From positions 20,746,688-20,810,687 of the forward strand of contig NC_092096.1 of the NCBI RefSeq assembly GCF_045679555.1: a stretch of DNA of 64,000 bases, in the 5' to 3' direction. Numbering within the stretch: position 1 is the stretch's first letter; every line of letters starts with the position of its first letter. Source of the stretch: Salvelinus alpinus. Its lineage: Eukaryota; Chordata; Actinopteri; Salmoniformes; Salmonidae. Made by a program: the position numbers and the translations under genes. Below the pieces are notes generated by a model. The model had not been told where the DNA came from and did not search any database. It saw only the letters and a program-made list of their open reading frames with translations. This document shows, in pieces, positions 60,770 to 64,000 of this stretch.

Positions 60770-61460
60770 GAGGACATGAAAATATCTGATTAAAAACGTG
60801 TGTATTCACATTCATATCTTGCACAGATTCACTTCATACATTTCTGCAAGCGTTGGTTGAGTTTTGTATCAGTCATATTTGTATCATTCAGGTCAACATC
60901 ACTGGTCCTCAAATGTCTGTGACACTGGAACAAAATGATTAATGATGTTTGATTTAACTGGAAGGTAGGCTAATCCATAGAAAGGTCCTTTTGGAGGAAG
61001 GGTATTTTTTCGGGCATATTGGCTATTTAAAATTTTTATCCAAAAGCTTAATGGAGAAATAATTAATCGAAGTTTGGAATATATTACTCAGGCCTTCTTT
61101 AAACCACTATAACTGTCTCCGCAGTGCAATTACTTTGGGCACGTGAGAGTCAGCAACATGACAGCATACACGAACAGCACAAATGACACTCATAACCAAA
61201 TGCAACACCATGGATGCTCGAGTGGAGCACGTTTGTTAAAGCAGTGACCAACCTTTCAAACTGTGTTGCATTGTGGGGATTAACAATTTCCGACATTCGT
61301 CTACATGAACTTTACAACAACCATGTGATCAAAAGTCACGCAGTTTCGACTGCAGTCGACTTCAATTTTCTGCAGTTGCTCCTCACCAGCTGCAATTTGC
61401 AGCCATCGCCTGCGTTGTGGGAGGCACACATTTCCTTAAATGTACTATCTTTTTTTTTCT
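60770..61460. other. Intergenic, nothing recognised
   Basis: A few blocks resemble the 3' flanks of copies 1 and 2 (ACTGGAACAAAATGATTAAT near 60925; TAGGCTAATCCATAGAAAGG near 60965). Similarity fades after about 61010, which marks the end of the tandem array. Confidence 0.5.
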
Positions 61461-62040
61461 TACCAGTACCATGGTATTTTCCTGACAAAAAAACGTGATG
61501 AAAAAAATGTGCTAGCTACCATGGTACAAAAATGAACAATGGTTTTGTACTAGTAGCATGTTGTAAAACAAAAGCATGGTACTTTACAGTGAATTATGAT
61601 GTCTGTGCCCCACCGATTTCCTGGTAAAGTGACCAAAATCGAAGTAATTTATGATACTCGCATAATGCAACATTGACTACTATTGTAGCTCTGAAATGGC
61701 TAAGCATAAACCTAGTACCCTCTTAAACCCCTTTAGCTCATAGTGAAAAACCACAACACACATGGTCTAGTAGTGAACCCTCAGCACCTTGGGAGCTGGA
61801 TGGAGTTTGAGAAGAATGACAGGAGTCGGAAAACTTGAAGATTTAAAATAGTTCATCTGGTAAGTTAACTAACTTCTCTCTTCAATACATTTTTCAGTTT
61901 GCTCTCTCATTCAACTGAATTGGTTACTCTTATACAATTCTAAATAGCCAACATACAAAAAATATATATTTTTAAAGGTATTAATAATATTATTTAATAG
62001 ATTCTCAACATATCCCTAAAACAGCCATTTACAATGTTTC

Positions 62041-62236
62041 AATATATATCATTTTTGGAACCATTCATCATAATTGTGCATTACCATGGTAGAATGTATA
62101 ATACCGTTTAACACCATGGTATTTCCATGATCCACATCTATACCATGTTATAAATGAGGCAATACCATGGTAGTATTTAGGTACAATGGCAGTACCATGG
62201 TAATACCATCACACTTCAAGGCTAAAACCATGGTAC
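62041..62236 (+). repeat. Direct repeat unit A (~195 bp)
   Basis: It is repeated at about 62929-63117 with few changes (shared GGAACCATTCATCA, GGTATTTCCATGATCCACAT and ACTTCAAGGCTAAAACCATG). The 0.7 kb between the units is not repeated. Confidence 0.9.
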
Positions 62237-62928
62237 ATGACTACAACAGGCTAGCTTGACTGGAGCGAACTTTAGCTGACTTCTAGTTAATGTTAACGGG
62301 CTTTTATAAATTAATGAAACTATCAAAACATTAAATAACAATTATATAACTACACTCCGTTTAACTTGGTGTTTCCTATCCTATGGTTTACAACTCGCTC
62401 ACCGTGATGATAACGTTTAAAATATTTCGTTTATCTGGTGCCTCATCAGTTTTCTTGAATTGACTCACTAACTAGGCAGGCTAGCGCGAGAGCCACTGTG
62501 AGAGAGCGCGTGAAGCACCCACTAGAGCGAGCGGCTCCCTCTGCGGGCTGAAACAAGCACAACGCCCCTTGACTATAAATACTAAATTATTACAAAATGC
62601 CAAAGATCAGGCTACCATATATCTCACTTTCTCCCACATTTCAGGTTGGCAACACAGGGAACCCAAACATGAGCAAAAAAACGGTACTATTAAAACAGAA
62701 AGTATTACCCCTTTTTTCACAGCAACTATTTCCCTTTTTCTTTGATGTTTCAGAAAACTAGGACCAACAAGTAGCCTGCCTCTTTTATCAGAAACTTGCC
62801 CATACTGGTATATCAATTCATCAATATAATGCCAACCAACGTCTTTTCACATTGGGGGGTTTATTTATTTAATGCATTATATAGCCATTGTACCATGGTA
62901 ACGCACACTTAATAAAGATAGTACCATA

Positions 62929-63117
62929 TATCATTTTTGGAACCATTCATCACAATTGTGCATTACCATGGTAGAATGTATAATGCCGTTTAACACCATG
63001 GTATTTCCATGATCCACATCTATACCATGGTATAAATGAGGCAATACCATGGTAGTATTTAGGTACAATGGCAGTACCATGGTAGTACCATCACACTTCA
63101 AGGCTAAAACCATGGTA
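62929..63117 (+). repeat. Direct repeat unit B (~195 bp)
   Basis: Partner of 62041-62236. It carries TACCATGGTA where unit A has TACCATGTTA (near 63021), so unit B is closer to a perfect palindrome pattern. Confidence 0.9.
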
Positions 63118-63219
63118 CATTTCCATAATTCAGACAATACCATGGTTTAAGTGAAAGTACCTTAGTAGTACCATGGTATGAATGAAAGTACCATAGTACT
63201 AGCATGGTACATTTTTGTA

Positions 63220-64000
63220 AGGGAATTGTCAACTGATCATTAGAGTGTTTTTGTTTGACAGATGCGAACGGAACCAAAGACTAACAGGTAGCAATTTAGC
63301 CGCGTGGATATAATTATAATTATTAAACATGTTTTATTGCAACAATAATAGCAATATTACACATCAATACAGGGACATTCCTGTGTATACAATAAATATT
63401 TAAAAAAAACAACACCAGGACATCTTTAGATGTGACAAGACTATGAGACATTAACAGACATTCAGAGACATGACTTCTAATAATTTCCCCAACTTTTTAA
63501 GTTTCACAAGTTTGAGGGATTTATAACATTTTAACAGTTCAATGAAAAAGAAAAAAAAATGAATTTTCCTACCCCATTTACATGTGTGAATATATTATTT
63601 GGCCAAGAGAATAATAATGTTAATAAAATAGTTATTATCGGAATTACAAAGATAAGCATAATGCCATTTAACATCATCAAAGGTAAACATATACAGTGGA
63701 TATGTACAAAGGAATGTGATATTTGAGGCTCTCTCCCCATTTTTATTCTTACATTTAATTTAACCTTAACTGACTTGCCTAGTTAAATAAAGAACAAATT
63801 CTTATTTACAATGAGGGCCTACAACTTGATAGTACAATGTACACAAATATTTTCAGTGTGTGATATGAGGGTTGGAGACATGTTTATTTTGACATTACAA
63901 AGAATAACTTTTCTAAACAATGACAACACTGCCATGTTGCACTGAGCCTTGCTGTTAGAAAACCACATCAATGTCAGTCTTTAAACTGTAGCAGATTCAC
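63220..64000. other. Intergenic; inverted HpaI/RSg-1 tail remnants at 63768-63825
   Basis: AACTGACTTGCCTAGTTAAA (63768) is followed head-to-head by the inverse of the adjoining tail part (ACAAATTCTTATTTACAATG at 63794). This gives a rearranged SINE/LINE tail. The rest is AT-rich, with no gene recognised. Confidence 0.55.

Larger units (their letters stand above)
61465..63210. repeat. Cluster of ACCATGGT palindromes
   Basis: About 16 exact ACCATGGT octamers occur in 1.75 kb, often as TACCATGGTA, with several one-base variants (GCATGGTAC, ACCATGTTA). Random expectation is well below one. The spacing is irregular, mostly 20-35 bp within clusters. It could be a palindrome-rich satellite or a MITE graveyard. 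Confidence 0.85.

Overview
The window is genomic DNA of a salmonid fish (Salmo, Oncorhynchus, Salvelinus or a close relative). The evidence is the repeat content: Tc1 elements of the salmonid subfamily related to Sleeping Beauty, HpaI-type and SmaI-type tRNA-derived SINEs, an RSg-1-type LINE whose 3' tail matches the HpaI SINE tail, and other salmonid interspersed repeats. The genes are spliced and vertebrate in type. Family names are from memory; no database was searched.

Layout. 1-12.4 kb is a repeat graveyard. It starts with a Tc1 carrying a MITE and a 1.9 kb salmonid repeat with an internal ~420 bp tandem duplication. Next is one minus-strand LINE (about 4.37-11.09 kb) split by three insertions: a Ty3/Gypsy fossil, a 971 bp short-TIR DNA element and a solo LTR. 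A second LINE fragment follows, swollen by a 46 bp minisatellite.

13.3-22.8 kb is a GIMAP (immune-associated GTPase) cluster. A two-exon minus-strand gene is broken and has a young LTR retrotransposon in its intron. On the plus strand a degenerate GTPase exon, two short linker exons and a second GTPase exon share one splice phase, as expected of a multi-domain GIMAP gene. The last exon runs without a stop into a ~2.84 kb array of about 316 copies of a 9 bp unit.

25.1-31.0 kb holds a hAT-type MITE and an RSg-1-type LINE that is itself split by a solo LTR and a SINE.

31.9-60.4 kb is the main finding: three tandem copies of one gene, period about 9.5-9.9 kb. For copies 1 and 3 a seven-exon model closes in frame (1163 and 1131 codons before the stop). 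The first exons encode a domain that resembles the N-terminal TRFH-like domain of the shelterin protein TIN2 (TINF2). It is fused to a last exon with 21 C2H2/C2HC zinc fingers. Copies 1 and 2 are very recent duplicates: they share the same intronic Tc1, foldback element and SINE, and their large-exon differences lie outside the fingers. Copy 3 lacks those insertions and differs at several DNA-contact positions of the fingers. A 100-N gap hides one exon of copy 2.

60.4-64 kb is non-coding and dominated by a dense cluster of ACCATGGT palindromes with a duplicated ~195 bp block.
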